From assembly GCA_965220895.1 (NCBI GenBank), contig OZ244850.1, positions 930,001 to 994,000 on the forward strand: a stretch of 64,000 nt of DNA, written 5' to 3'. Under the pieces are notes generated by a model. It was not told the origin of the DNA, ran no database searches, and saw nothing but the letters and a program-made list of their open reading frames with translations. The first letter of the stretch is position 1, and each line of letters opens with the position of its first letter. The stretch is from WTFY01 sp965220895 (GTDB lineage: Bacteria > Pseudomonadota > Gammaproteobacteria > UBA4575). A program made the position numbers and the translations under genes. Of this stretch, positions 52,712 to 61,049 are shown piece by piece.

Positions 52712-53578
52712 ATGTCTCCTGATCACGAAACCGCCCGAACACGGTGGGTCGGCCCCGACCCGGCGAAGCGGTTCCCATACCTTCGGGGAGCGGCGCTCGG
52801 GAGCCTGGTCCTGGCCTGCCTGGGCCTGGTGCAGGTGCCGGTCACGGCCCTGGCAGAGACGGTCGAGGAAAAGGGGCTCAGGATCGCAAAAGAGGCCGAG
52901 GCCCGCAACGACGGCTTCGGGGATTTCACCGCCGCCATGACCATGGTGCTGCGCGACCGGTACGGGCGGGAGAGCCTTCGCCAGATGCGCTTCAAGGTGC
53001 TGGAGGTGGACGGCGATGGCGACAAGAGCCTGTTCGTGTTCGACCAGCCGAGGGACGTGCAGGGCACCGCCCTGCTGACCCATGCCCACATCAATACCCA
53101 GGATGACCAGTGGCTGTACCTGCCAGCCCTGAAGCGGGTCAAGCGCATCAACGCCTCGAAGCGTTCCGGCTCCTTCATGGGCAGCGAGTTCTCGTACGAG
53201 GACATGACGACCCCGGAGGTCGACGAGTACACCTACAAGTACCTGCGCGACGAGCCCTGCGGCGAGTTCGTCTGCACGGTGAGCGAGCAGGTGCCGCTGG
53301 ACAAGAATTCCGGCTACAGCCGCAAGATCGTCTGGCAGGATGCCATCGAGCTTCGCGTCTGGAAGATGGAGCTGTTCGACCGCAAGGAGTCGCACCTGAA
53401 GACGCTCACGTTTGCGAACTACGAGCAGTACCTGGACCAGTTCTGGAGGGCCGGGGAACAGACCATGGTGAACCACCTGACCGGGGCCAGCACGGTGCTG
53501 CGGTGGACCGATTACCGCTTTCGCACCAACCTCGATGACAGCGAATTCAACAAGCTGGCACTGCGACGCGTGCGCTGA
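52712..53578 (+). CDS. LolA-like outer-membrane lipoprotein-sorting family protein
   Basis: About 288 residues from the ATG at 52712 (a GTG at 52706 is also possible). Signal SLVLACLGLVQVPVTALAE. The mature protein has the LolA-like fold of pfam17131: ITMVLRDRYGRESLRQMRFKVLEVDGDGDKSLFVFDQPRDVQGTALLTH, then WLYLPALKRVKRI..SKRSGSFMGSEFSYEDM, DYRFRTNLDDSEF at the end. Such proteins carry lipids or hydrophobic cargo across the periplasm and are commonly encoded with MMPL transporters and DUF1302-like barrels. The next gene's ATG overlaps its stop. Confidence 0.88.
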   Translation: MSPDHETARTRWVGPDPAKRFPYLRGAALGSLVLACLGLVQVPVTALAETVEEKGLRIAKEAEARNDGFGDFTAAMTMVLRDRYGRESLRQMRFKVLEVDGDGDKSLFVFDQPRDVQGTALLTHAHINTQDDQWLYLPALKRVKRINASKRSGSFMGSEFSYEDMTTPEVDEYTYKYLRDEPCGEFVCTVSEQVPLDKNSGYSRKIVWQDAIELRVWKMELFDRKESHLKTLTFANYEQYLDQFWRAGEQTMVNHLTGASTVLRWTDYRFRTNLDDSEFNKLALRRVR

Positions 53579-54807
53579 TGCGATGCGCCGGCGCCATAGC
53601 GGCCCTCGCACTCCTGGCCGGCACCGGGCTTGAGGCCCGCGCCCTGGACCTCTCCGGTGATCTGAGCCTGCAACCCCGCGTCTACCCCGAATCCGCGGCC
53701 TTCTCCGGACAGCGCTCGAGCACCGTAGGTGTGGTTTTCGAGCCCACGCTGCACGGCGAGCTCACGCCAAGCACCAGCTTCACCTTCACACCGCTCTACC
53801 GCCATGACAGTGCCGATTCCAGGCGCACGCATGCGGACCTGCGCGAAGCCTACCTGCTGACGTTCGGCGAGTGGGGCGAGAACTCCTGGCAGTTCCGGCT
53901 CGGCGTCGATCGCGTCTTCTGGGGCGTGGCCGAGGTGCACAACCTGGTCGACATCGTCAACCAGATCGACCTCGTTGAGCACCCGCGCGATCGGCCCAAG
54001 CTGGGCCAGCCGATGATGCACCTGGCGGTCACCGGGGACTGGGGCCTGGCCGAGGCCTTCGTGCTGCCGTACCACCGAAAGCGCACCTTTCCGGGACGCT
54101 CGGGGCGGCTGCGTGCAGGTCGCCTGATCGAGGACGATGCCGCCTACGAGAGCGGCGCCGAGGAGCGCCACGTGGATGTCGCGTTTCGCTACAGTCTGGC
54201 CGTGGGCCGGCTCGACCTCAGCCTGAGTGCCTTTTCCGGCACCAGCCGCGAACCCCGGTTCGTGGTCGATGCGGGTGGCGCGACCTTCCCGGGAATGGAT
54301 GCCCCGCTGCTGCCCTACTACGAGCAGATCCGCCAGTACGGGCTTGAGGCACAGTTCACCACCGAGCCCGTGCTGCTCAAGATGGAGGCCATCCGCCGTC
54401 ATGGCGCGGCCAACCTGCTCGGCGAACAAGAGGATTACGGCGCCTTCATCGTGGGGCTTGAGCGCACGCTGTACGCGCTCTTTGATTCCCCGTACGACCT
54501 CACCGTGCTCGGCGAGTGGCTTTACGACGAGCGTGGCAGCCGGGCTACAAGCGCCTGGCAAAACGATGTCTACCTGACCGGCTTTCTCGCCTTCAACGAC
54601 GTGCAGGGCACGGAACTGATCGCCGGTCTGCTTGCCGACTTGCGCCACAACTCACGCACCCTGAACCTCGAATTCAAACGTCGCCTCGCGGGCGACTGGT
54701 CGATACGCCTTGAAGCCTTCGCCAACCTAGATACCGACCGCAAGGACCTGACCTATGACGCCCGGCGCGACAGTTTCGCGGGCGCGGAACTCATCTTCAG
54801 CTTCTAA
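53578..54807 (+). CDS. Outer-membrane barrel of the DUF1302-like type
   Basis: 409 residues; signal to about 24 (LALLAGTGLEARA). The remainder is alternating beta strands: LSLQPRVYPESAAF, LTPSTSFTFTPLYRHDSADSRRTHADLREAYLLTFG, WQFRLGVDRVFWGVAEVHNLVDIVNQIDLVE. That passage is typical of DUF1302/alginate-export-like barrels, and the protein ends AGAELIFSF with terminal Phe. With the LolA-like protein and MMPL it would complete a route for a hydrophobic product across both membranes. Translationally coupled to the LolA-like gene (TGATG). Confidence 0.8.
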   Translation: MRCAGAIAALALLAGTGLEARALDLSGDLSLQPRVYPESAAFSGQRSSTVGVVFEPTLHGELTPSTSFTFTPLYRHDSADSRRTHADLREAYLLTFGEWGENSWQFRLGVDRVFWGVAEVHNLVDIVNQIDLVEHPRDRPKLGQPMMHLAVTGDWGLAEAFVLPYHRKRTFPGRSGRLRAGRLIEDDAAYESGAEERHVDVAFRYSLAVGRLDLSLSAFSGTSREPRFVVDAGGATFPGMDAPLLPYYEQIRQYGLEAQFTTEPVLLKMEAIRRHGAANLLGEQEDYGAFIVGLERTLYALFDSPYDLTVLGEWLYDERGSRATSAWQNDVYLTGFLAFNDVQGTELIAGLLADLRHNSRTLNLEFKRRLAGDWSIRLEAFANLDTDRKDLTYDARRDSFAGAELIFSF

Positions 54808-55041
54808 CGGTGCGAAGCTGGCATTGACCGGTTTCGTTCAGCACTTGACACTCCCCGACCAGAATTTGTGCAGGCGGCCAAGCGCGTGCAAAACTGTGAA
54901 CCAACAGTGGCTGCGCCGATGCATGGAAAAGAGGAGGAAATCCTGCATATCGGTGCAGTACACGGTGCAGCACAAAACTTGATCCTGAGTGTGAGAATGC
55001 TAGTATGTTGAGAATACCCCTTGCGGTTTCGACCGCAGGGC

Positions 55042-55073
55042 GCAGGGTCTCTTCGGAGGCCCTTGCTTTTTTT
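55042..55073 (+). terminator. Terminator-like hairpin before the NYN gene remnant
   Basis: GCAGGGTCTC and GAGGCCCTTGC fold around TTCG with minor mismatches, followed by seven T. It could end the 52.7-54.8 kb transcript or act as an attenuator of the following gene. Confidence 0.6.
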
Positions 55074-55084
55074 GGCGATCTGCA

Positions 55085-55727
55085 ATGCGCACTTTTGTCT
55101 ATGTCGATGGCTTCAACCTCTATCACGGAGCACTCAAGGAAACGCCTTGGAAGTGGTTGGGCTTGGTCGCCTTGTCGGAATGGGTGCGCCAGTCGCATCA
55201 CCAAATACTGACGATCAAGTACTGCACAGCGCGTGTGTCGGGCACACCAGGTGACCCTTCTAAACCGCAGCGCCAAGACATATATCTACAGGCACTCCAG
55301 AGGTTGAGGTGTATTTCGGACACTCCTTGAGACATAGAGTCCGCGCCCAGTGGGCACGCAGCGCACTGTCGAAGTGATCAAGACTGAAGAAAAGGGCTCG
55401 GATGTCAATCTTGCCGTGCATTTGCTGAATGACTGTTGGCTCAATGCCTACGACCGTGGCGTCGTGGTAAGCAACGACAGTGATATCGCTGAAGCCATGC
55501 AGTTGGTGCGTCGGCATCACGGCAAACGAATTGGGCTAGTAACGCCTGGGACAGGGAGGCCGTCGCAGCAACTTTTGGCGCACGCAGACTTCTCGCGTCA
55601 TGTCAGGAAAAGTGGCTTACTGAATTCACAACTTCCCGACACGATCCCGGACACCAACCTTAGGAGGCCTGCGGCTTGGCAGCAGAGTCACTCACAAGTC
55701 CGAATGAATGGACGAAGCACTCTGTAG
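55085..55727 (+). pseudogene. NYN-domain (PIN-like nuclease) gene with two frameshifts
   Basis: The first frame has MRTFVYVDGFNLYHGALKETPWKWLGL and ARVSGTPGDPSKPQRQDIYLQAL. A second frame supplies TPEVEVYFGHSL and VRAQWARS. A third supplies VEVIKTEEKGSDVNLAVHLLNDCW..DRGVVVSNDSDIAEAMQLVRRHHGKRIGLVTPG, then FSRHVR. In intact relatives these run together, with the acidic residues D in VDGFN, KGSDVNLA and SNDSD forming the metal site. Shifts lie near 55300 and 55370. It separates the OM-barrel gene from the halogenase and is probably unrelated to the RiPP. Confidence 0.8.
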
Positions 55728-55748
55728 CATCAGCGAAGGTCACGAGGG

Positions 55749-57023
55749 ATGATCCAACCAGGTAGTCAATCCTTGCGCAAGGTCGCGGTGGTCGGGCGAG
55801 GCACTGCAGGGTCTCTGGCGGCAGCGAGCATCACGCGCCTGCACCCAGGGGACGACTACGAACTGCACCACATCTATGACTCGCGCATTCCGGTCATCGG
55901 CGTGGGCGAGGGCAGCTGGCCGGCCCTGGTCGAGCACCTGCAACAACTGACCAAGCTGTCGAACGACGACGTCCAGCAGCACTTGCGGGGCACGCGCAAG
56001 TACGGCGTGGCCTTCGAGGGCTGGGGACGCTGCAACCAGGATTTCACGCACTTCTTCGCGCCGAAGGATGTCGCCTACGCCTACCACCTGTCGGCCGACT
56101 ATCTCGCCAAGCTCCTGTATGAAAAGACACGCGCGCAGCACATCGATGCGAAAGTGCTCGACATCACGCGCATCGAGGGCGGGGCCGAGATCCGTTTTGA
56201 GGGCCGCGACCCGGAGCGCTACGACCTGGTCTTCGATGCCCGCGGCTTCCCCAGGGAACTGAACCCCAAGGACCACATCGACATCTCGTTCATCCCAACC
56301 AACACCGCCGTCATTCGCCGTTGTCCGGGACTGTTCGATACCAAGCAAAGCGGCCCGGTGCTGCAACACACCTACACCCGCGCCGTGGCGCGCCCGCACG
56401 GCTGGGTCTTCGTGATCCCGCTCACGGTACACACCTCCTACGGTTACATCTTCAACCGCGATTTCAGCGAACTCGATGAGGTGCAGGCGGATTTCGATAC
56501 CTTCCTGGAGAGTGACGGGGTGAGCGAATTCGAGGCGCGCTCGGTCATCCCGTTCCCCAACTTCGTGAACCGCAGGATCTACGACGGTGCGATCGCGCGC
56601 ATCGGCAATGCGGCGGCCTTCATGGAGCCGCTCGAGGCCACCGCGATCGTCTCCGCACAGATCCAGATCGGCATGATCCTGCAGATGCGCCTCAACCGCC
56701 CGGGCGAGTACGCCGATCGCGATGCCCCGGCCGTCAACCGGTTCCTGGTCAACAACATGCTCTGCTACGGGCTGTTCGTCGGCTGGCACTATTCCTGTGG
56801 CTCGAAGTTCGACAGCCCGTTCTGGCAGCATGCCAAGGATCACGTCTGGCCGTCGCACCTCACTGCCGCAGCCCCCGAGGCGGTGGACTGCAAGGCGCTC
56901 GCCCAGTTCAACGAGATGCTCGAGACCCTGAAGCTCCCGGACCTCAGCGAGGAAGACTGGGCACGCATGTGTGCGGTGCCGCTCACCAGCTACGACCAGA
57001 TGGCCCGGGGACTGGGCTGCTAG
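55749..57023 (+). CDS. Flavin-dependent tryptophan-halogenase-like enzyme
   Basis: 424 residues. FAD site GRGTAG (16-21) follows VAVVG, then the PVIGVGEGSWPAL motif near 48-60. Lys84 in RKYGVAFEGW aligns with the catalytic lysine that forms the chloramine. The flavin-gating motif reads W219-V-F221-V-I-P224 where classical enzymes have WxWxIP, so one Trp is Phe. IGNAAAFMEPLEATAI is conserved late in the fold. It is shorter than PrnA/RebH (about 530), closer to peptide- or pyrrole-type halogenases. It needs a flavin reductase in trans. The likely target is the precursor's C-terminal Trp. Confidence 0.83.
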   Translation: MIQPGSQSLRKVAVVGRGTAGSLAAASITRLHPGDDYELHHIYDSRIPVIGVGEGSWPALVEHLQQLTKLSNDDVQQHLRGTRKYGVAFEGWGRCNQDFTHFFAPKDVAYAYHLSADYLAKLLYEKTRAQHIDAKVLDITRIEGGAEIRFEGRDPERYDLVFDARGFPRELNPKDHIDISFIPTNTAVIRRCPGLFDTKQSGPVLQHTYTRAVARPHGWVFVIPLTVHTSYGYIFNRDFSELDEVQADFDTFLESDGVSEFEARSVIPFPNFVNRRIYDGAIARIGNAAAFMEPLEATAIVSAQIQIGMILQMRLNRPGEYADRDAPAVNRFLVNNMLCYGLFVGWHYSCGSKFDSPFWQHAKDHVWPSHLTAAAPEAVDCKALAQFNEMLETLKLPDLSEEDWARMCAVPLTSYDQMARGLGC

Positions 57024-57176
57024 TACCCGTTGCGACACCCGTCCTGACCCGGCGGGTGCCGGAGGTTGCGAGCGGGGCACTCCTTGATCATGGCTAAAGA
57101 CGTGGACTTCGACCGTGAATCTGATACATTCCCGGTTTCAGTTGAAGGGGATGACCCCAAAGGAGTGACAAAAAGC

Positions 57177-58016
57177 ATGATGAGAACAACACTGGCCTTC
57201 GCAGCACTGGGCTTGTCAATCGCAGGCTGCGGCGGCAGCCCAAGGCATGATCCACCCGACACCCCGGAGTACCATGCGATCCAGGACTATGAGAAGATTG
57301 CCGGTAACGCCAACCTCTTGCTGTCCACGGACCGGATCAACTGGGTGCCGGGCCGCACAGAACCCGAGCGCGTTTCCGTGGAATGCCGGGGGAGGTACTG
57401 TTCCGTGGGGTACTCCGCTTTCCTGCGCTCGAACAAGGTCATCCGCGTACTTCCTGAAGAGCTCACGATATTGCCGGATACCAACGGCATTCCTACCGCC
57501 ATAGACTATTTCTCCGACCCTTTCGGTACCCTTCACAGTTACGCTGCCTGGATGGAGCACAGTTTCTTTGCGGCTACCGCAGTCAGGTACACGAATGACC
57601 TGGACCCCGATCAGGGAGTCGTCCAGACCTACGGTACCGTTACCGGGAATACCACCAACACCAATCCCGAAATCGAGGCCGTCTGGACAGGTTTTGCGAC
57701 GGCAAGAGATCACAATATCGCAACCGATATCGAATCCGTGGTGACCGGCGATGCGCGCATCTCCGTGAGCATCGGGGAGTCCGTGACGGCCGATGTGCAC
57801 CTGGGCGATCTGGCCAACATCACAACCGGCCAGATTTACACCGACATGGTCTATAACGGCATGGCCGTAACAGAAGGTCAGTTCAGCCGCTACCATGCCG
57901 ACAATAACCGATTATCCGGTGTGTTCTACGGTCCCAACCACGAGGAAGTGGGCGGGGTATTCGATCATCCCCAGGGCCTGGTTGGCGCGTTCGGCGGAAG
58001 GAAGGTTCCCAGGTAA
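57177..58016 (+). CDS. TbpB-like surface lipoprotein
   Basis: 279 residues from the ATG at 57177, preceded by AAGGAG at 57159. Lipobox LSIAGC (Cys near residue 18), a helical start, and a C-terminal eight-strand barrel with GNTTNTNPEIEAVWTGFA, ARISVSIGES, IYTDMVYNGMAVTEGQFS, then GVFYGPNHEEVGGVFDH and GAFGGRKV. The last two are the hallmark of the transferrin-binding-protein-B/Slam-dependent lipoprotein barrel. These are flipped to the cell surface and bind host or environmental ligands such as metal carriers or haem proteins. The ligand here is unknown. Related domains occur in the split lipoprotein at 21432-23504. Confidence 0.8.
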   Translation: MMRTTLAFAALGLSIAGCGGSPRHDPPDTPEYHAIQDYEKIAGNANLLLSTDRINWVPGRTEPERVSVECRGRYCSVGYSAFLRSNKVIRVLPEELTILPDTNGIPTAIDYFSDPFGTLHSYAAWMEHSFFAATAVRYTNDLDPDQGVVQTYGTVTGNTTNTNPEIEAVWTGFATARDHNIATDIESVVTGDARISVSIGESVTADVHLGDLANITTGQIYTDMVYNGMAVTEGQFSRYHADNNRLSGVFYGPNHEEVGGVFDHPQGLVGAFGGRKVPR

Positions 58017-58516
58017 AAAAGTTCGTGGTCGTCTGATCTGTAATAGCCGTGTGTGCCGTGAGGAACACGCTTGGCTGTCCAGAGCCTTCCAGCGATATTT
58101 TGGACCGGAGCACGGCGTCGAGCTGCCGCTGTCTACACGTTATGGTTACCAGCCCGTCGAACTCGACGACGAGAGAGGAACATGACCGCACCGACCGCCT
58201 GGCTGCTCGATTTCCAACAAGTGAATTTGGATTTGAATTCAACCCAGAAACAGGAAGTATAGATGGGATCGAACATCATTAAGCAAACTAAATTGCAATA
58301 AATATCAGCCCAAGCGGTTCATCAAAGCTGCTAAAAAGCCAGTAGGCCCCTATATATTGTATTTATAAAATTCATATACTCAATGAATTGCGTTCAAGAA
58401 ACCTTACCGGCATAAAAATAATTGTGTCACAATATTGACATATGGTTAATTTTGGTATAAAGGCATTTGCCCCGCTCAGAATAACCTTTTGCAACAAATT
58501 AATTCGAGAGTAACCA
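58017..58516. other. Intergenic transition into AT-rich DNA
   Basis: Bases 58017-58260 are GC-rich with a fragmentary frame (HAWLSRAFQRYFGPEHG..LPLSTRYGYQPVELDDERG, about 58050-58185) that looks like the end of a lost protein I cannot name. From 58262 the sequence becomes sharply AT-rich, marking an insertion. Confidence 0.4.
58435..58461 (+). promoter_or_regulatory. Promoter of the small-protein/retropepsin pair
   Basis: A perfect TTGACA (58435-58440) and TATAAA (58456-58461), 15 nt apart, lie 56 bases before the first start codon. Confidence 0.6.
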
Positions 58517-58753
58517 ATGTCGACACTTACTAAAGAAATTCAGGCGTATGAGGCCATGCTCGAAAAACTGGAAACAGATCATTTTGGAAAATGGGTAGTT
58601 TTCCATGATGAAGAACTGGAAGGCATCTATGAGTCTTTTGATGAAGCTGCCCAAGAATCCATAAAAAAATATGGACGAGGACCTTATTTGATCAGAAAAG
58701 TTGGAGAAGCACCAATCACACTGCCTGCATCTGTAATGTACCATCCTGTATAA
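58517..58753 (+). CDS. Small conserved protein partner of a retropepsin-like protease
   Basis: 78 residues, LTKEIQAYEAMLEKLETDHFGKWVVFHDEELEGIYESFDEAAQESIKKYGRGPYLIRKVG. This is one compact alpha-beta module: a helix, then K-W/Y-VV-x-H-x-x-E strand-turn-strand, then a helix around A...YG..P-Y-L-I-R-x-V. Small proteins with this layout are often annotated as hypothetical next to single-domain aspartic proteases, as here (3-nt gap). AT-rich codon use suggests transfer. No enzymatic residues are evident; it may inhibit or guide the protease. Confidence 0.7.
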   Translation: MSTLTKEIQAYEAMLEKLETDHFGKWVVFHDEELEGIYESFDEAAQESIKKYGRGPYLIRKVGEAPITLPASVMYHPV

Positions 58754-58756
58754 GCC

Positions 58757-59179
58757 ATGCCAAAAATTGAGTGTGGGTTTACAAACCCCAACCAATTGGT
58801 CAATTTTGGGCCAACAATACAAGTCAGGATTGCTTTTGATTTTGACAAAGAACAGCCAGATACCACATATCACGCTTTAATTGACACAGGTGCTACCGTA
58901 AGCTGTATAAATTCAACTATAGCCGATACACTAGAATTACCCATCATCAACCGGATACCTATATCTGGTGTACATGGACAGCAAACTGTTAACTTACACT
59001 TGGCACAAATTGAAGTCCCTCAAATCGGGGTAATCGTCGGACCATTTGCAGGCGTCCATCTTCATGCTGGCGGCCAGCCTCATAGTGCTCTTATAGGTAG
59101 AACTTTTCTACAGCATGTGGAAATGAAATATAATGGTCAAACAGGTTCAGTTGTCCTTGAGCAGCCGAATGATGCCTGA
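58757..59179 (+). CDS. Retropepsin-like aspartic protease
   Basis: 140 residues. The catalytic motif is ALIDTGATVSCI (D-T-G-A), near residue 41, followed by the flap region and the second signature, hydrophobic-hydrophobic-G, in ALIGRTFLQHVEM. A single lobe means it must dimerise like retroviral proteases (SpoIIGA/PerP-type bacterial members are comparable). PISGVHGQQTVNLHLAQIEVPQIG forms the middle sheet. No signal or TM segment, so cytoplasmic. Substrate unknown. It shares an operon and AT-rich composition with the preceding small protein. Confidence 0.8.
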   Translation: MPKIECGFTNPNQLVNFGPTIQVRIAFDFDKEQPDTTYHALIDTGATVSCINSTIADTLELPIINRIPISGVHGQQTVNLHLAQIEVPQIGVIVGPFAGVHLHAGGQPHSALIGRTFLQHVEMKYNGQTGSVVLEQPNDA

Positions 59180-59504
59180 AATCCCGAAAGTTGACAGCCC
59201 TGAACAGTCCGGTCGTTTTATAAGGACAGTAAAAAAACTTGGGTGCACGCACTAAGACTACCAGGACGTTTGAGAAAAACTGATTCAGGTCTCCATATCT
59301 AAGCCTCAATAAAGCTAGACAGTTTCCAACTTTTGAGCAAGGTGTGCCATGAACACCTTGATAGCGAAATACTTGTTAAACGCTTCTCCTATGGCTTCTT
59401 CTATGTATGTTTTCAGGAGATTCAGTCGGATACAGTACAAGCATGCGTGTATGGGGGCTTGACAGCATAATACTTAGGTCAGGCGGCGCGCTGGTAAATG
59501 TCAG
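59180..59504. other. Intergenic region, right end of the AT-rich insert
   Basis: I see no gene. AT-rich sequence continues to about 59470 and then gives way to GC-rich gpmI. No terminal repeats were found. Confidence 0.4.
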
Positions 59505-61049
59505 CTAGCGCCCGTTGTAGGGCACTAGCAGGGAGCGTCCTGTCATCGCCTTGGGCTTTCTTATCCCCATCAGCTGCAGGATGGTCGGGGCGACGTCGCT
59601 GAGGCCGCGCCCGTTGGCGAGATCCCAGTTGCCCTCATCGATCACCAGGCACGGCACCGGATAGGTGGTGTGCTGGGTGTGTGGCTCGCCGGTGTGCGGG
59701 TTGACCATTTCATCGCAATTGCCGTGATCGGAGGTCACCACCACCGAGATGCCCTGCTCCACGGCGGCATCAAGTACGCGCCCGGCATGGATGTCCAAGG
59801 CCTGCAGGGCCGCAATCACCGCCTCCTTCTTGGCCGTATGCCCGACCATGTCGCCGTTGGCGAAGTTGGTCACCACCAGGGCGTAGGCGTCGTTGCGGAC
59901 CGCCTTGATCACCTCGTCGGCGACTTCCTCGGCGCTCATCTCGGGCTGCTGGTCGTAGGTGTCGACCTTGGGCGAGGGGATGATCTTGCGGTCCTCACCC
60001 TCGTAGGCCTCCTCATGCCCGCCGTTGATGAAGTAGGTCACGTGCGGGTACTTCTCGGTTTCCGCGCAATGAAACTGGTGCATGTCGAGCTTGCTGATGA
60101 TCTTGGCGAGGCTGGTGTCCGGGCGACGCGGCGGGAACACCACCGGGCCGAGAAACTCCTTGCTGTATTTCGTCATCATGGTCAGGCGCACCGGCTCGAA
60201 GTTCTTGCCGCGCTCGAAGGCCTGGAAGCCTTCCTTGGCGAGCGCCTTGCTGAGCTGCAGCGGGCGGTCGTTGCGAAAATTGCAGAAGATGACCGAGGCA
60301 CCGCCCCCCATGGGGCTTGCCTCCGGCAGCACGGTCGGCTGGATGAATTCATCGGTCTCGCCGCGCTCGTAGGCGTTGACGATCGCGCTCTTGGCATCGG
60401 CGGCCTCCTGGCCCACGCCGCGCACCAGCGCGCGCCAGGCCTTTTCCGTTCGATCCCAGCGGCGGTCGCGGTCCATCGCGAAATAGCGGCCCATGACCGT
60501 GGCGATCATCCCGTCGGCCTTGTTCAGGGCGCGGTTCAGGCGCTGCAGGTACTTGCGCGCACTCTGGGGCGGGGCGTCGCGCCCGTCGGTGATCAGGTGC
60601 AGCATCGGGCGGGTGTCGTGGTCGCGGCACAGCTTGATCAGGGCGATGATGTGGTTGATGTGCGAGTGCACGCCGCCGTCCGAGAGCAGGCCGATCAGGT
60701 GCACGTGGCCGTCGGTCTTCTTGCCCTTCTTGATGGCGCGAACCAGCGGCGACATCTCGAACAGGCTGCCGTCGGCGATGGCATCGTTGATGCGGATCAG
60801 GTCCTGGCGGATGACCGCACCGCAGCCGATGGTCATGTGCCCGACCTCGGAGTTGCCCATCTGCCCGGGCGGCAGGCCGACCGCCTCGCCGGAGGCCTCC
60901 AGCACGGTGTGCGGGTAGGAGGAGAAATAGTGGTCCAGGCGCGGGGTCTTCGCGTGCAGCACGGCGTTGTTGGCCTTGCTCGGGTTCACGCCGAAGCCGT
61001 CCAGGATGACCAGCAGGACGCGCTTGCGAAGCTTGATCAGTTTTTTCAC
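59505..61049 (-). CDS. gpmI: 2,3-bisphosphoglycerate-independent phosphoglycerate mutase
   Basis: 514 residues, starting at GTG. Alkaline-phosphatase-superfamily motifs: metal Asp17 in VILDGFG, the phosphorylated Ser67 in GQMGNSEVGH, DGRD in LITDGRDAPP, MGRYFAMDRD.RW (active-site Arg), then NFANGDMVGHTAK and VVVTSDHGNCDEM for the second metal. It interconverts 3- and 2-phosphoglycerate in glycolysis/gluconeogenesis using two Mn ions. This is a core gene and fixes this end of the window as chromosomal. The ribosome site is weak. Confidence 0.97.
   Translation of the reverse strand: MKKLIKLRKRVLLVILDGFGVNPSKANNAVLHAKTPRLDHYFSSYPHTVLEASGEAVGLPPGQMGNSEVGHMTIGCGAVIRQDLIRINDAIADGSLFEMSPLVRAIKKGKKTDGHVHLIGLLSDGGVHSHINHIIALIKLCRDHDTRPMLHLITDGRDAPPQSARKYLQRLNRALNKADGMIATVMGRYFAMDRDRRWDRTEKAWRALVRGVGQEAADAKSAIVNAYERGETDEFIQPTVLPEASPMGGGASVIFCNFRNDRPLQLSKALAKEGFQAFERGKNFEPVRLTMMTKYSKEFLGPVVFPPRRPDTSLAKIISKLDMHQFHCAETEKYPHVTYFINGGHEEAYEGEDRKIIPSPKVDTYDQQPEMSAEEVADEVIKAVRNDAYALVVTNFANGDMVGHTAKKEAVIAALQALDIHAGRVLDAAVEQGISVVVTSDHGNCDEMVNPHTGEPHTQHTTYPVPCLVIDEGNWDLANGRGLSDVAPTILQLMGIRKPKAMTGRSLLVPYNGR

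Noticed and set aside
58049..58282. Short frames between the TbpB-like lipoprotein and the AT-rich insert
   Set aside because: Mixed reading frames without start signals or conserved motifs; at best the tail of a lost gene.
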